The notes: generated by a model not told the origin, from the letters alone. Positions 12,101 through 23,190 are shown, counted from the first letter of the stretch. The stretch: 64,000 nucleotides of DNA from Axinella damicornis (GCA_963931865.1 OZ007511.1:2533836-2597835); one strand, 5' to 3'. A program made the numbers and translations.

Positions 12101-13456
12101 TTCCTAGCGGTCATCTCGAAGCATGAAGTTTCCAAATGCACTACGTGTCCATTCTTGATGGGACTCTGAGGTCACGAAGAGGTGGAGCCAATGTTATGAA
12201 TAGTTATGAAAAGTAAGAAATAGCCGAAATACAGCGAAACGGAGCGCCTTGACTTCAGTCAGGTACACATAGAGCATTTTTTTTTTTGCTATTTGCTATT
12301 GTTTGACTCCATTTCGATGGTTTATGAGGGTCTGTGTGGCGAGATTTCATTTTTTTTCGCTGACAGACTGACAGACAAAACCGATTGCTTAACCCCGCTT
12401 CGCGCATGCGCGCGCGGGGTAAATAGCTAGCTAGCTAGTTTACAACAAGTGGTCACAAATCTGTTACACATACTGTGACCAATACCGATATGGAAGGTAA
12501 AAGTACTTACTGAACGTTCTCCAATCTGTCCAGACGTCTACTGTCTAAAGTGAGTGTCTAGTCGCTTTCCCGCGCGCGCCGCGGACATGACATCTGATCG
12601 ATCAGCGTACGCGTGTACGTAGCTACGTACGCGCATGCGTTGTTTGTACTAGTACCAAGGGCGCATCGAGCCGCCGGATGCACCCTTGACCGTACCTAAA
12701 GTGTGCACTTCCTGACGGACAATATGACGTAACTGCAACGAGGTTGGTGCTAGAACATGAGTTGTCTGAGCCACACTCTTCGTTGAACTCTTTAGCCTCT
12801 AGCCTAGCCGGCGTTCCCAGGCGCGGCCTGGGAACGAGGCTAGCCTGGGCCTTGATACAATAATTCTGCAAGCATAAACGACAAACGTGCACTCAGATGC
12901 CTCTGAGCTGCAGGAAGTTCGTCTTTCGAGAAGTGGGCGGGTCTGGTGTACAGAAAAGTAGAATTGCACATATCTTTATATGGGAGGCAAATTTGCAGAG
13001 GTGTACGCGTCGTAGCTAGCTAAACTCTCTATCCGCCGAAATCAACTAGCTAGGTAGCATAGCTATAGCTGCGCCGGGCGCTGACGAGGGACACCTCACC
13101 AAATTAGAGGTGCAAGTGGTATTGCGCCACCGAGTAGCTAATCACGCACGAAGTAGCATAGCTAGCTATAGCTAGCTAGCTATATCTGCGCCGGGCGCTG
13201 ACGGGACACCTCACCAAATTAGAGGTGCAAGTGGTATTGCGCCGCCGAGTAGCTAATCACGCACGAAGTAGCATAGCTAGCTATAGCTAGCTAGCTATAT
13301 CTGCGCCGGGCGCAGCTATAGCTGTGCTACGCTATGCGGCGCTTAGAGGTGCAAGTGGTATTGCGCCGCCGAGTAGCTAATCACGCACGACTCACCTTGT
13401 GTAATCAGAACTGCCACGGTCGCAGCTGCGAAGTACAGAGCTCCCGGGTGCGCCAT
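1..13456 (-). CDS. Gene B: paralogous Calx-beta protein, N-terminal part (3' end missing)
   Basis: Exons in transcript order: 13396-13456 (ATG at 13454-13456), 12511-12540, 9968-10111, 3048-3206, 2590-2823, and 1-28 (cut by the window edge). All introns are GT-AG and phase 1. The product is a signal peptide, a short linker with WTDWRTF, a Cys-rich module, one split Calx-beta domain and the start of a second. The final partial exon (LSLGFEEE) is homologous to the exon at 63536-63754 of gene A, so the two genes are tandem paralogues on the same strand. A secreted adhesion or matrix protein is expected. The first two exons are short and rest on splice logic plus the signal-peptide profile, so they are less certain than the rest. 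A possible 51-nt extra exon lies at 8947-8997. Confidence 0.7.
610..1189. mobile_element. TIR element, ends taccgtatagcggga, TA-flanked
   Basis: The ends read taccgtatagcgggaaatttt and its near-perfect inverse, ending ...tatacggta. A TA dinucleotide bounds both ends, as for Tc1/mariner-type targets. About 580 bp, no transposase; interrupted by a smaller insertion at 866-905. Confidence 0.65.
866..905. mobile_element. 40-bp minimal Mutator-like element with 9-bp TSD
   Basis: Starts tagcctcgttcc and ends gggaacgaggcta. The perfect 9-bp duplication cgatcggcg lies at 857-865 and 906-914. Ends are the same as in the larger elements at 2146, 25894 and 54163. Confidence 0.7.
1782..1924. repeat. Foldback with ~67-bp arms and 9-nt loop
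   Basis: Left arm 1782-1848 and right arm 1858-1924 are nearly perfect inverted copies (ggactttgacggtag ... ctaccgtcaaagtcc). Confidence 0.8.
2146..2506. mobile_element. Mutator-like TIR element, 9-bp TSD
   Basis: Ends tagcctcgttcccag and its inverse, with TIRs of about 45 bp. Target copies gacattgtg (2137-2145) and gatattgtg (2507-2515) differ at one base. Confidence 0.7.
2590..3206 (-). CDS. Gene B Calx-beta domain (two exons)
   Basis: Exons 3048-3206 (159 nt, HGFERTVVSVDEGATQETLVV) and 2590-2823 (234 nt, ESSDYSTTACNTLIELD, NIALEGTEVLRLTLE, ending RINDTTG). Both are phase 1-1 with good splice sites. The second half has lost the usual Asp triplet at its end. A single Cys pair (LRC in the first half, ACN in the second) is in register. 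Confidence 0.8.
4202..4810. mobile_element. TIR element with perfect 26-bp ends and an AT-hook ORF
   Basis: Ends taccgtaggcgctctaatta and its exact inverse over 26 bp, bounded by TA. An internal plus-strand ORF (4357-4602, 81 codons) carries KRGPGRPRK, a canonical AT-hook. Short motifs such as gacgcaataatagaaatt repeat inside. Probably a non-autonomous DNA transposon. Confidence 0.7.
5032..5398. mobile_element. TIR element, ends taccgtagttgc, TA-flanked
   Basis: Begins taccgtagttgc and ends gcaactacggta, about 367 bp, with no coding sequence. Confidence 0.55.
7270..8246. mobile_element. TTAA-flanked TIR element, copy 1
   Basis: 977 bp, ends ggtaggaaacatgg and inverse ggtaggaaacacgg, with TTAA at 7266-7269 and 8247-8250. 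It is nearly identical to 50117-51091. The sequence at 62270-62325 preserves an uninterrupted version of the host repeat (gatttcgccaaatttaatggccgcc), an empty site. The longest ORF is frameshifted between copies, so it is probably non-coding. TTAA specificity suggests a piggyBac-type relative. Confidence 0.8.
8947..8997 (-). CDS. Possible 51-nt cassette exon of gene B
   Basis: Acceptor gacccag and donor gtaagt bound 17 codons (SSVKLKLLWTHHGRDK) in phase 1-1, so inclusion or skipping both keep frame. No family similarity. It may be chance. Confidence 0.2.
9968..10111 (-). CDS. Gene B exon 3: Cys-rich module (CYDNAAASCGG ... CC ... CLQC)
   Basis: A 144-nt exon, acceptor cccctcag and donor gtgagt, phase 1-1. 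It encodes 48 residues with six cysteines: CYDNAAASC, SDCCLGDGFWF, and GQCLQC. The doublet CC and closing CxxC imply three disulphides in a small extracellular module preceding the Calx-beta repeats. I cannot tie it firmly to a named family; an anaphylatoxin-like or sponge-specific Cys knot are options. Confidence 0.75.
10112..12510. other. Gene B intron: repeats
   Basis: Contains a G27 run (10330), a diverged repeat at about 11130-11705 shared with 17857-18160, and the Helitron-like element 11816-12423. No exon seen. Confidence 0.5.
11816..12423 (-). mobile_element. Helitron-like element, copy 1
   Basis: Read on the minus strand it begins tttaccccgcgcgcgcatgc and ends with hairpin gtgttctatgaacac, then CTCTAG, followed by T. 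The same ends occur at 37223-37843 and, inverted, at 13755-14133. Hairpin plus CTAG fits a Helitron 3' end; the usual 5' TC is not seen, so a Helentron-type or a MITE are alternatives. Confidence 0.55.
12511..12540 (-). CDS. Gene B exon 2: 30-nt microexon
   Basis: Acceptor ttagacag and donor gtaagtac bound exactly ten codons (VDVWTDWRTF across the junction) in phase 1-1. It bridges the signal peptide and the Cys-rich exon in frame. Exons this short are easily mispredicted; skipping it also keeps frame. Confidence 0.5.
13067..13395. repeat. Imperfect triplication at the 5' side of gene B intron 1
   Basis: Units of about 105-127 bp begin with gcgccgggcg near 13071, 13198 and 13303 and share ggtgcaagtggtattgcgcc and gagtagctaatcacgcacga. 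The last copy abuts the exon 1 donor. Position next to a promoter raises a regulatory possibility, with no direct evidence. Confidence 0.7.
13396..13456 (-). CDS. Gene B exon 1: start codon and signal peptide
   Basis: ATG at 13454-13456 opens 20 codons plus one base, then donor gtgagt. The peptide starts MAHPGALYF and continues with an uninterrupted Ala/Val/Leu/Ile core to LITQ, the profile of a cleavable signal peptide. A TATA box sits 52 bp upstream. Phase 1 fits the next exon. Confidence 0.65.
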
Positions 13457-13507
13457 TGCAGTGGGTAGGCTATAGGTGTCGCAGGAGATACTGCAATTGC
13501 AGCCGCG

Positions 13508-13515
13508 TATTTATA
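13508..13515 (-). promoter_or_regulatory. TATA box of gene B
   Basis: TATAAATA on the minus strand, 52 bp upstream of the gene B start codon, implying a transcription start near 13480 and a very short 5' UTR. An ETS-like TTCCGG lies just upstream. Confidence 0.5.
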
Positions 13516-13754
13516 TGTAGCCGGAAATGGTAGCGCTGCGGCGCTACCTACACACAATGCGGTCGTACGTCATGGGGGGTGTTATCTTGAATTCTTGAAG
13601 ATGAGAGCAAATCTGCGACCAGCTGTCACAAATCTGGAAGCAGCTGTCACATGTACTACGTTCATCACAGAGTATACACAGTCTAAACTTGTGAGTACCG
13701 GTATAATAATTATGAGGAATTGAACCTGAGCAAGTGCAGGTCAGGTACACCATA

Positions 13755-14133
13755 TTTACCCCGCACGCGCATTCGCGAAGCTTTGAATTGACCTCTTCAT
13801 GATCCTTTCAGAAACAGGAAACTGCAGTTGGAACTTCATGTTTCGAGATGATGGTCTCCTTTAAATACTTTCAGACGTCTTTACAGTTGTTTTGGCTGTT
13901 TTTCCAGCTATTAGCTAGCTAGCTAGCTATTTGTAAAATTTGGCCCCACCGCACCATCCAAGTCACGGCAGTTGGTCACTCCCATGCCAGGCATAACACG
14001 AACACTGTATACACGATAGCACGTGTTTGCCCATCATGAAATCGGTACTGTTCTGAAAAACGGACAGAGGTGATTCTAGCATGCACGCTATCCTTCCGCG
14101 CAGGGTAGCTATGTGTTCTATGAACACCTCTAG
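13755..14133 (+). mobile_element. Helitron-like element, truncated copy, plus orientation
   Basis: Begins tttaccccgc and ends with the hairpin gttctatgaac plus cctctag followed by T. About 230 bp shorter than the other two copies. Confidence 0.5.
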
Positions 14134-14187
14134 TTTTATTCTTATTTGGGGTGGGTTATAGTAACGAATTCAACGTTCCAGAACAGT

Positions 14188-14190
<3 letters not shown>

Positions 14191-14244
<54 letters not shown>
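14191..14244. repeat. (AT)n microsatellite
   Basis: About 27 uninterrupted AT units. Confidence 0.95.
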
Positions 14245-14246
<2 letters not shown>

Positions 14247-15806
14247 CAGTATACACAGTCAAACCAGCAATCCAAGTTGACACATGAACAAGAAGGACAA
14301 AGTGTATGACAGTCTTATACATTTGGCATTCTGTGCAAGCAAGTAAGAAAGCCGGCACTATATAATTAAGATCTGTAATACTTCACACCATTTCTGGACC
14401 ACATGAGACAGGGAAGAGTCAGTGCATGTGGGTGCACGAGCAAATTATGCTGGGAGGAAATGACACTATTAGTATAGGCATGTTGCTAAATGCTGCCAAC
14501 AAGTTTACCTAATGACATTGATAGAGTAGGATATAATATCCTTTGAAGTTCACAGCTTCTGTGCTGTGGTTGGAGTCAAACCCAACATCTGCTCTTGTTC
14601 AATCTAGAAACCATGAGTACAATGGCTGTACTCACTACATATTATAGGATGCATACTTTGTAGTGGCGGACTGCTGACAATACAGCACATGAAAAGCATG
14701 ATCTGATGCAGTAATCACCAGTCCATCCATCTGTCTGCCTGTCCATTCAAGTTTTGACATGTGATTACACAACTCAAGAAATTTCGCTAGACTAGTTGGA
14801 CTGACATTGTCTAGTGAATAATATACCTGAGAGAAGCGAAATTACTGTAGCTACATGTTTGCAAATAATTTCTTTGTGCACACAAATCCTATGCATGTGC
14901 ACATGCACATGCAATAAGGCACATAAACCACAGGGCTGCATGAGCAATACTATAAATATATCATATCACGGTCGATAACGATGGAAGTGGGTGGGTGGGA
15001 ATTAAGATCTTCGACTCATGTGCAATAGCTAGCTGCACGGGAATACAGATCTGCTGACGTAGCAACACACACAACTGTTTACACCACAGCAATGACAATT
15101 GTATTAGTTCAATGTCAAAGTTCATCTGATTACAAACACACTGACCTTTGTCACAATTACCATTCCTCTGCCAAATCTCACACTGTACCACTCATAAGGT
15201 GCCTCAAGGGAAGTGAGGTGCATTGCATACAAAAATATAGTCTTGTTCCCAGGTTCCGGCAGTGGATGGACTGCGAGGGAGGGAGGGGAGGTGGGTGGAG
15301 GGGAGGAGGGAGAGGAGATGGGAGGGGGGAGGGTGGGAGGAGGAGAAACGATGAGAGGAAGAGGAAAGGGAGAGGCATGGAGGGGAGATGGGAGGGGGAT
15401 GTAGAGAATTAGTAGTGTTCAGGTGGATCATCCAGTATGGAGGACATGTGACAAATACAGCAGTTACACTGATACACCCAGTATGTGCAGACAAACAGCC
15501 TTGAAACAAGGCAATGATACTTTCCACTCGCTGTATAAACTTTTGCTACATTGTTGATACAATCAAAAGAGGATGTCTTTATCAAAAGCACAGCTGGGCT
15601 TTGTACCATATATAGTGTGTGGGCGTTTGACAGTGGACAAACATCCAGTTAACTGGTGCCTTTGAAGTTGGGTGTACGTACATCTATACTTCCCTAGGGT
15701 GCATGAGAGTTCATGGCAACTGTGGGTTCCTTTCTGTGAAAACAAATTAGCATGCACTATGGTAAAAGTCAGCTATAGGATTTGTACCTTCATGCAGCCA
15801 ACTTCA

Positions 15807-15853
<47 letters not shown>

Positions 15854-17221
15854 ACTATGGGAGGCTTTTCTTCTGAATTGCATCCAAAAACACACTGAAT
15901 ACCATTGAGTGCCATGAGAAACTTCTGAAAAAATTGCAGTTTTTGGCAGATGTGCTAGCATAGTACATCTGAAATTACGTGAATAACTGAACAACCATCT
16001 GAACTTTGCAGTCATTTTTTTTCAGGTTCATCTGAAAATGACCTGAATATAAGACTGTTTCTGAAAATTGTCTGAATAACATCTTCTGAAAATGCTCTGT
16101 ATATCGGAGACTACATCTGAAAACCATCTAAGTGATTTTTAACACTCGTCAGTATCTGACTACGTTCTGAAATGCTGGCACTGAATATGTTCTGAATTGA
16201 TACTGTATCTGAAATAGTTCTGAAACTTAAACATCTGAATACCATCTAAACAAGTGTGATTCTGAAATAGTTCTGAAACTCAAACATCTGAATACCATCT
16301 AAACAAGTTGTAGGGCTCATCGTTATCTGAATTTATTCTGAACGGATGTTGTGCATCTGAAATAGCTCTGAAACTCAAACATCTGAATACCATCTAAACA
16401 AGTGTGCATCTGAAATGGTTCTGAAACTCAAACATCTGAATACCATCTAAACAAGTTGTAGGGCTCATTATTATCTGAATGTATTCTGAACGGATGTTGT
16501 GCATCTGAAATAGCTCTGAAACTCAAACATCTGAATACCATCTAAACAAGTGTGCATCTGAAATGGTTCTGAAACTCAAACATCTGAATACCATCTAAAC
16601 AAGTTGTAGGGCTCATTATTATCTGAATGTATTCTGAACGGATGTTGTGCATCTGAAATACGTACGTAGCTCTGAAACTCAAACATCTGAATACCATCTA
16701 AACAAGTGTGCATCTGAAATGGTTCTGAAACTCAAACATCTGAATACCATCTAAACAAGTTGTAGGGCTCATTATTATCTGAATGTATTCTGAATGGATG
16801 GTGTGCAACTGAAATAGTTCTGACTCAAGAACATCTGAATACCATCTAACCTTTAAGTTCAATATCTGACTTTATTCGGAATGGGTAGACTATCTGAAAT
16901 TGATCTGAAGTTGTTCTGATTTCTGTGAATTGCTTGTTAACCCATTAGGTACTAGCCTCAGTATTACTTTTGAATGTTGCTGAGTCATCGCACCTTGGCT
17001 CCCTGTTTGTATCTCCAGACTACCTAGTTTTTCGAGCGAATGACGGTAGGTATAGCAAGATCAGTTGCTATAGTTTGTACAGAAGCGGCGAGAAGTGGAC
17101 CAAACCAGACTGAGAAAGACTGAGTTACTCATCGTGGCACAAAGAACGGCATGAACGGTAAGCGCTTTTGTGTGGCTAGCTAATTATTAAGTACAGCAGG
17201 CCATGAGCGCTGCTAGGGTTG

Positions 17222-17299
17222 GGAGTGACTTGTGGCCAAGTGACTAAAGCATTTGACTGTGGACCATAAGTCCCTGGTTCGAATCCCACCTGTTGCTCC
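17222..17299 (+). repeat. tRNA-like SINE head
   Basis: Box A-like tggccaagtga and box B ggttcgaatcc are present, and a 7-bp acceptor stem can pair with two G-U. The anticodon and T stems do not pair, so this is a tRNA-derived SINE head or pseudogene, not a working tRNA. Confidence 0.5.
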
Positions 17300-18182
17300 A
17301 CTATAATTTGCTCCCCTAGCTTGGGAGACCAGCTAGCCTTAGGCTGAAAGGGCTTGGAGATAAAAATTAAAACACCTTACCTAGGGTATCACAGATGTAC
17401 AAGTATAGGCTTTAGCTACCAGCATGTACCTGCTTCAATGTTTAATAGAATAGCAAGGAACTCGCGTTCTTTTTGTTTGTCCATGCTATAGGCGCTATGA
17501 CATGACAAAATTCATAATTTCAGGTGGGTACGAAAGGTGACATGGGCAGCAAGTGAGGTTTATCTGCTCCTCTTCATGGGAAGTGGTCCTCACAGATCCA
17601 CTAGATCATCCTTTGGAAGACCTTCAATTTGCCGGAAGTTGTTCCCCAGGTGTGGAGTCAAACGGGAAGGCAAAGTCTCTTTATGCCGCTTGAGGTAAGT
17701 AGCATGCATGCAAATGTTTAACATGCAGTACTAACTAAATGGCCATGGACTGCTTATTGGGGCGAGCCATGTTTGGACAGAGACCACTCATGTAGGACCT
17801 ACCTATTGCTGGACATGCAACAAACATTTGGCTGGTGTCTCGCCCATAATAGACCCATTGCAGCTGACGTCATCACTTTGAGAATATACGGATGGGTAGC
17901 ATTTTTGGAGATAGTAGCTTCTACGGTGATCTCGGCAAACGCAATCATGCACCAACAAAAACGCAATCATGCACCAACAATATTTCTAGTTGTAAAATGG
18001 GATTGCTGTGTAGGCAAATAGAGCTGTATAGACGCTTACCAGTGATGCAAGGCACGATTTGACTGATACTGCATATGAAGCCAGTGTATGACGGTACACC
18101 AAGATGGCGGCTTCTGGATAGTACACAGAAATGCCTCAGAAAACGTGACGTAACTGCAACGGGTCTATATCACTCACTACTG

Positions 18183-18540
18183 GCAGGGGCGCCGGAGCCG
18201 GTCCCGCAGGTCCCGCGGCCGCCGGACCAATGCTTGACCAAGTGCTTATTTAAAATTCATAGTACAGTAGTCGCGCGATCGCAGAACCACAAACCGAACT
18301 CTTAATTTTCTGGCCTGAATAAGCAATGGCCTTTACACGTTCATAATAATTATTGTGAGGCATCATACTCTGCGAGCGCAGACTACACAGCAACAATTCT
18401 CCCATCTACGAATCCCAGCTACCCCGTAATACGTGCGCGACTGTTCATGAATAATTAATGTTACGTAAAAAAATTCGCGCACGCTCCGCGCGCAAACCAT
18501 CGCTGCACCAACACTAAATTGCTTCCGACGCCCCTGACTG
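18183..18540. mobile_element. Small TIR element, ends caggggcg
   Basis: Ends caggggcgccgga and inverse cgacgcccctg; a five-base actgg repeats on both sides. hAT-like ends, but the duplication is shorter than the 8 bp expected. Confidence 0.4.
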
Positions 18541-21500
18541 GTATGGCTCATGGGCTGTTGTAAGCTACCTTAAGGTCACTATTATTATTTTGTAGGAATT
18601 ACTTTTAGTGAATTGAGAAAAATCGCTAATTTTGAACCCGCCAAAAAAATATTGTTTGCAGCATGTGATGTCACATACATGAAGTGCATTAATTGGAGCG
18701 AGCCATAAGCTGATGCAAGCCGGGAGCTCAGCGCTGCAGCAGCATGGCAGTTGAAACAAATCGATGCAATCACGCGAGGAGCAGCAGCTGAAGCGGACGC
18801 AATCGGGGAGCAGCAGCGCTGCACAGGGAGCTATCCGGCACCGGATTACTTCTGAGAATCGGTATTATACTAATACAACCGTTGCTATCTGTTAAAGACA
18901 TGAATATATACTCACCAATCTGCTACATCCCAATAATAATAATAGTGACATTAAGGGAGATTGTAGTGACATTAAGGTATGCAAACCGGCGTTTGATAAA
19001 ACAAGGACTGAACTGGGACTGGATGAATTTTTTTCTTTCAATAGCAATAACTGGCTGTATACTGTGTTACAGAAGCAGGCTGTTTATTGTCATCACTAAC
19101 TTCCAGCTATCAGTCATTGTCATGTGCTCTTTTAAGCCAGTCTGGAGCACCGGCAGGAAGTGTATGTAAGTGTTAGGGTGCATAGAGCTGGAACATCAGT
19201 ATATACTTATGCAAGACTGGCACGTCATTATTACAATAGACGGCACCCATTTTATATAATGTTACCATCTTTGCTCGAGCACCCTCTTCTACTTTTGTTA
19301 CCAGTATAGCTCTTAGGAATGGCCAACAAAGATACTGACCACACAGTTGTGATCGCTGTTGTTCACTGATCCTTATGTGCCGACGCTCGTCACCTTGCTG
19401 GCAAAGTTGTGAGTACTGTAAAATCATTTTCTCTTCCCTTCGGTCGCCATTGCTATCTTCAACTCAACTGAGCATGGTCGTCATGTGACATGTGCATTAA
19501 CTGGAATGAACAGTAAGCTATTAGCTTTGCGCTACCTGCGAGTCCACTGGTGCAGTTTTCACTCGATAGTGAGTAAATAGCTAGCCCAATTCTCTAACGC
19601 AGTTAATACTGTGGGGAAAAGTTACACAAGTTTCAGTCCAGTCCCAGTCCAGTCCTTGTTTTATCAACTGCCATGCAAACCTGGGAGCTGTCCAGCTTTG
19701 GCAGACACCAAGTCCTGTTGGATCTACAAAACAATTGATCAACACTACTACGTTGTGATATTATCACACATTGTGTTTTATTATAGAAAGATGACATCTT
19801 CATGGAAGGTCGATCTCAAATGTATAAAGGATACGTCATGGGAGTGGTGCGCATGATACAGACACTGTGGTACAGGGGAGACAGGTGCCAAGGAGAAATG
19901 AACAATAGAACAGAACAGAGTTGCTTTTGTGTTAATTACGTTACTGTTGTGTACTCCTATTTGTGATTCATAATACGTGCATATACATCAACAACTTTCA
20001 ACAACTTCAGATCGTCCAATTCAGAAACTTCCAAGGATTATCAGAACGTTACCAGAACAAATGCAGATACTCGCTTTGCTGAATGTTCAGAATATTATCA
20101 GATTCAATTCAGAACAAATTTGGAATGTTATCAGAACAAATTCAGATACTCAAATAATGAGCTTGGCCAAATGTTCAGAATATTATCAGATCTGAATCAG
20201 AACACATTCAGATTGTTATCAGAACACATTCAGATACTTTGACAATGAGCCTGGATTACTGTTCAGAATATTATCAGATCCGATTCAGAACAAATTCAGA
20301 TGGTTATCACAACAAATTCAGATACTCAAGCCGTGAGCTAGGCTAAATGTTCAGAATATTATCAGAATGTTTTCAGAAGACTATCAGAATACATTCAGAT
20401 GCTCCAATGATAAATTTGCTCTGAATGTTCAGAAGATTCTCATGCTATATTCAGATAAAGTTTAAGATGGTATTTATACTATTTTCAGATATTAAATCAG
20501 AACGTATTTGGATTGTTTTCAGAGGAAAATCATATGGAATTCAGAATGTTGGCCAATCTTTGTCAGAACGTTTTCAGATCCGATTCAGATTATATCCAGA
20601 AGGTTATCAGACTAGATTCAGATACTCAAGCAATGAGCCTGGCAGAATATTCAGAATGTTATCAGATCATATTCAGAGCTAATTCAGAAGGATGTCAGAA
20701 CAAATTCAGATACCGGAGCCATGAGCTTGGCTATAAATGTTCAGAATATTATCAGAATGTTTTCAGAAGACTATCAGAATATATTTACATGCTCCAACGA
20801 TAAAATTAGCATCTGAAAATAGTCTAAAAACCTTCTTAAATGTTCTGAATATAGTATGAGTATCTTCTGAAAATTCATACTAACTCAGAACATATTTGGA
20901 TTGTTTTGAGAGGAAAGTCAGATGAAATTCAGGGCGGTCAGGCCAGTCTTTGTCAGAACTATTTCAGTTGCCTATATTCCCATAGTGCCCCCCATCGCAT
21001 GCACTTCTCTTAGTTAATAGCATGCACACACTATTTCAAAGTCATATATATATACACACATTGACCTATTATCATTCATCTGCCTGTATACCACTCATAA
21101 GATGCTTAAAAGTGATCCCATGGGCATTGCACACCAAAACACATAACTACCATGCCACACATTACCGTTCATCTGCCAAATCATGCAGCTGTACCTGTTT
21201 GCCTCCACCAGCATCAGATTGCCAGCGAGCTAGGGGAGTGTTTTCATCTCATTATCCAGCTGTAGTATGGAGCACATGTACAAACACAGCAGCGTAAATT
21301 ATACCCATACAGTAGACAAACAGAGCAATGATTCCTGCAGGGTTTTTGCGTTCCAAAGGGCAACATCTGAGGGAATACACAAACTAGTGGGGGGCAGGTT
21401 CTAGCCAATATAGCAGTATAGCTATAGCTATTTTGTCTATGGTTTCTTTGCCAACTATAGCTAAATAGTCACCTGTACCTGCCTCATACTTTGTCTCTAG

Positions 21501-22215
21501 CCATACTTCTGATGTCATGCAGTTCTCCTGCTGCCAACCCTTGAAGTTAATTCAGTGACTGCATGTCTGCTTTGCCAAAGGAATGGCCAATTTTTGGGTG
21601 GATTCTGTAAATCATGTAAAGGGTGGACTTTCTCAGCCACATATATCTTCAAACTATTCACTGTAAAATGTATGTGCAGAGGGGTAGGAAGGTAGTAAAA
21701 AGTGGGGGGGCAAAGAATCCCGGAGGTGAAGCATCCGTGCACGTTCCATAGGAATGTGCCCTGCTAGGGGGGTCTGGGGGCATGCTCCCACAGAAAATTT
21801 TTCAAAATTTGGTGCTCTGAGAGCGATTCCGGGGCGATTTTGACACCTAACAACTGTTGTTTTACAAACATCTAAATTTCAAACTCTATCATTTGACCAT
21901 GTGCTTTGTGAGTTTCCAAATTACTTTACTAAATAGATAATTTTTCTCCTGGAAAAGTGGGGGTGCAATGCACCCCCAGGGAAAAAAGTAGGGGTGCACT
22001 TGCACCCCTTGCCCCCCTTGCTCCTACCCCTCTGATGTGCCCTAGAAGTAGTCTCCCTTCTTCAACCCTCTCCATGCCTGGTAAAGAGAAGGAGAAAGAA
22101 AAATAGAGCAAGTCTAGCAGCCTCCCCAGCCTTCCATAAGATAAAAAGAACAAAAAAAAAAAAAGAACAAGGGGGGAAAAAGAGCCTAGCAGTCTCCCAT
22201 GAGAAAAAAAAGCAC

Positions 22216-22467
22216 CTAGCAACCTCCTAGTCTAGCAACCTCCTAGTCTAGCAACCTCCTAGTCTAGCAACCTCCTAGTCTAGCAACCTCCTAGTCTAGC
22301 AACCTCCTAGTCTAGCAACCTCCTAGTCTAGCAACCTCCTAGTCTAGCAACCTCCTAGTCTAGCAACCTCCTAGTCTAGCAACCTCCTAGTCTAGCAACC
22401 TCCTAGTCTAGCAACCTCCTAGTCTAGCAACCTCCTAGTCTAGCAACCTCCTAGTCTAGCAACCTCC
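22216..22467. repeat. 16-bp minisatellite (ctagtctagcaacctc)
   Basis: About 16 almost identical copies. Confidence 0.95.
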
Positions 22468-23026
22468 CATCCCACAGTGACAGGGGCATGTGTAAAAGCC
22501 GGACTGCCGCGGCGGATCACAGATCACCAAAAATGCCGTCCAAATAAAAGAATGGTCAATTAATCACTGAGTATGCACGCTGACGCAGCGTTAAACGCTT
22601 GCGCCGTGTACGGCCGGCCACGGCCACACGCACAGCTAAACAGCCGCCTCCTGATATTGACGACTCACTGTGCTGGGGAGTACAAACACAATCAGTATGC
22701 CGCCAGTGCCCCAGTTACTAGTAGCAGCTGCACCGAATCAGGGAGTAGACTTGTCCAAATATAGGGTAGCCGCCCCTATTATAATGAGACACATAACCAT
22801 TTCACGTTAACCAACAAGCTGTCAACAGGATGCGATTGTACTGTGGTATAGATTAACAAGATAATACATTGTACGGGACCCGGGAGTCCACACCCAGAAT
22901 TTCAAGCTGGGTGGTAACCAGGAGACACAACACTGGATAGGAAGGTCCTGGCGGCTATGGCTACGTGTACCTATATTGTATATGTTGTTGTTACTGTCCT
23001 CCCCAATAGCACGTGTGCTGAGGTTT

Positions 23027-23190
23027 TGCTGAGGTCACACAGAAGGTGGTAGTGGACCACCACAGGTTGTGTGATGTATACAGTGGATGTCCTGTCATAC
23101 AGTCTACTGATCATGTACGGGCTCTTTATCCTCCTGCAGGCAGGACCTTGCATGGGTTGGCACCAGGAAGAAGTGGAGGTCAGTACTAGG
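23027..23190 (+). pseudogene. Transposase relic, PIF/Harbinger DDE-like
   Basis: One plus-strand frame reads FAEVTQKVVVDHHRLCDVYSG and on to ALYPPAGR, resembling the strand around the central Asp of Harbinger-type DDE transposases (VVDH...DVYxGWPGS). The usual Trp-Pro-Gly-Ser is broken to CPVIQS. The frame stops upstream, and it is a fragment. A second open plus-strand stretch (23523-23680) begins after a good acceptor (cctcctcacag) and reads NLLYKAALQEVV; I do not recognise it. Confidence 0.35.

Larger units (their letters stand above)
15853..20987. mobile_element. 5.1-kb structure with inverted TCTGAA arrays and cactatggga ends
   Basis: Begins cactatggga and ends with its exact inverse tcccatagtg, each next to a C run. 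About 1 kb of degenerate TCTGAA repeats follows the left end (15880-16930), and about 1 kb of TTCAGA, the reverse complement, precedes the right end (19985-20960). The left array also has a higher-order unit with ctgaaactcaaacatctgaataccatctaaacaag-type blocks. No recognisable transposase inside. Confidence 0.6.

Noticed and set aside
15672..15908. ORFs with poly-Pro or poly-Gly (also 9029, 9052, 10186, 10268, 63683)
   Set aside because: Created by homopolymer C or G runs.
17222..17299. Functional tRNA gene
   Set aside because: Boxes A and B and the acceptor stem are recognisable, but the anticodon and T stems do not pair.
17532..17696. Open plus-strand stretch between a good acceptor and donor
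   Set aside because: No similarity, no partner exons, and it lies within the 5.1-kb repeat structure.
18363..18551. 62-codon minus-strand ORF (GRRKQFSVGAAMV...)
   Set aside because: Lies inside the small TIR element 18183-18540 and its edge; looks like repeat sequence.
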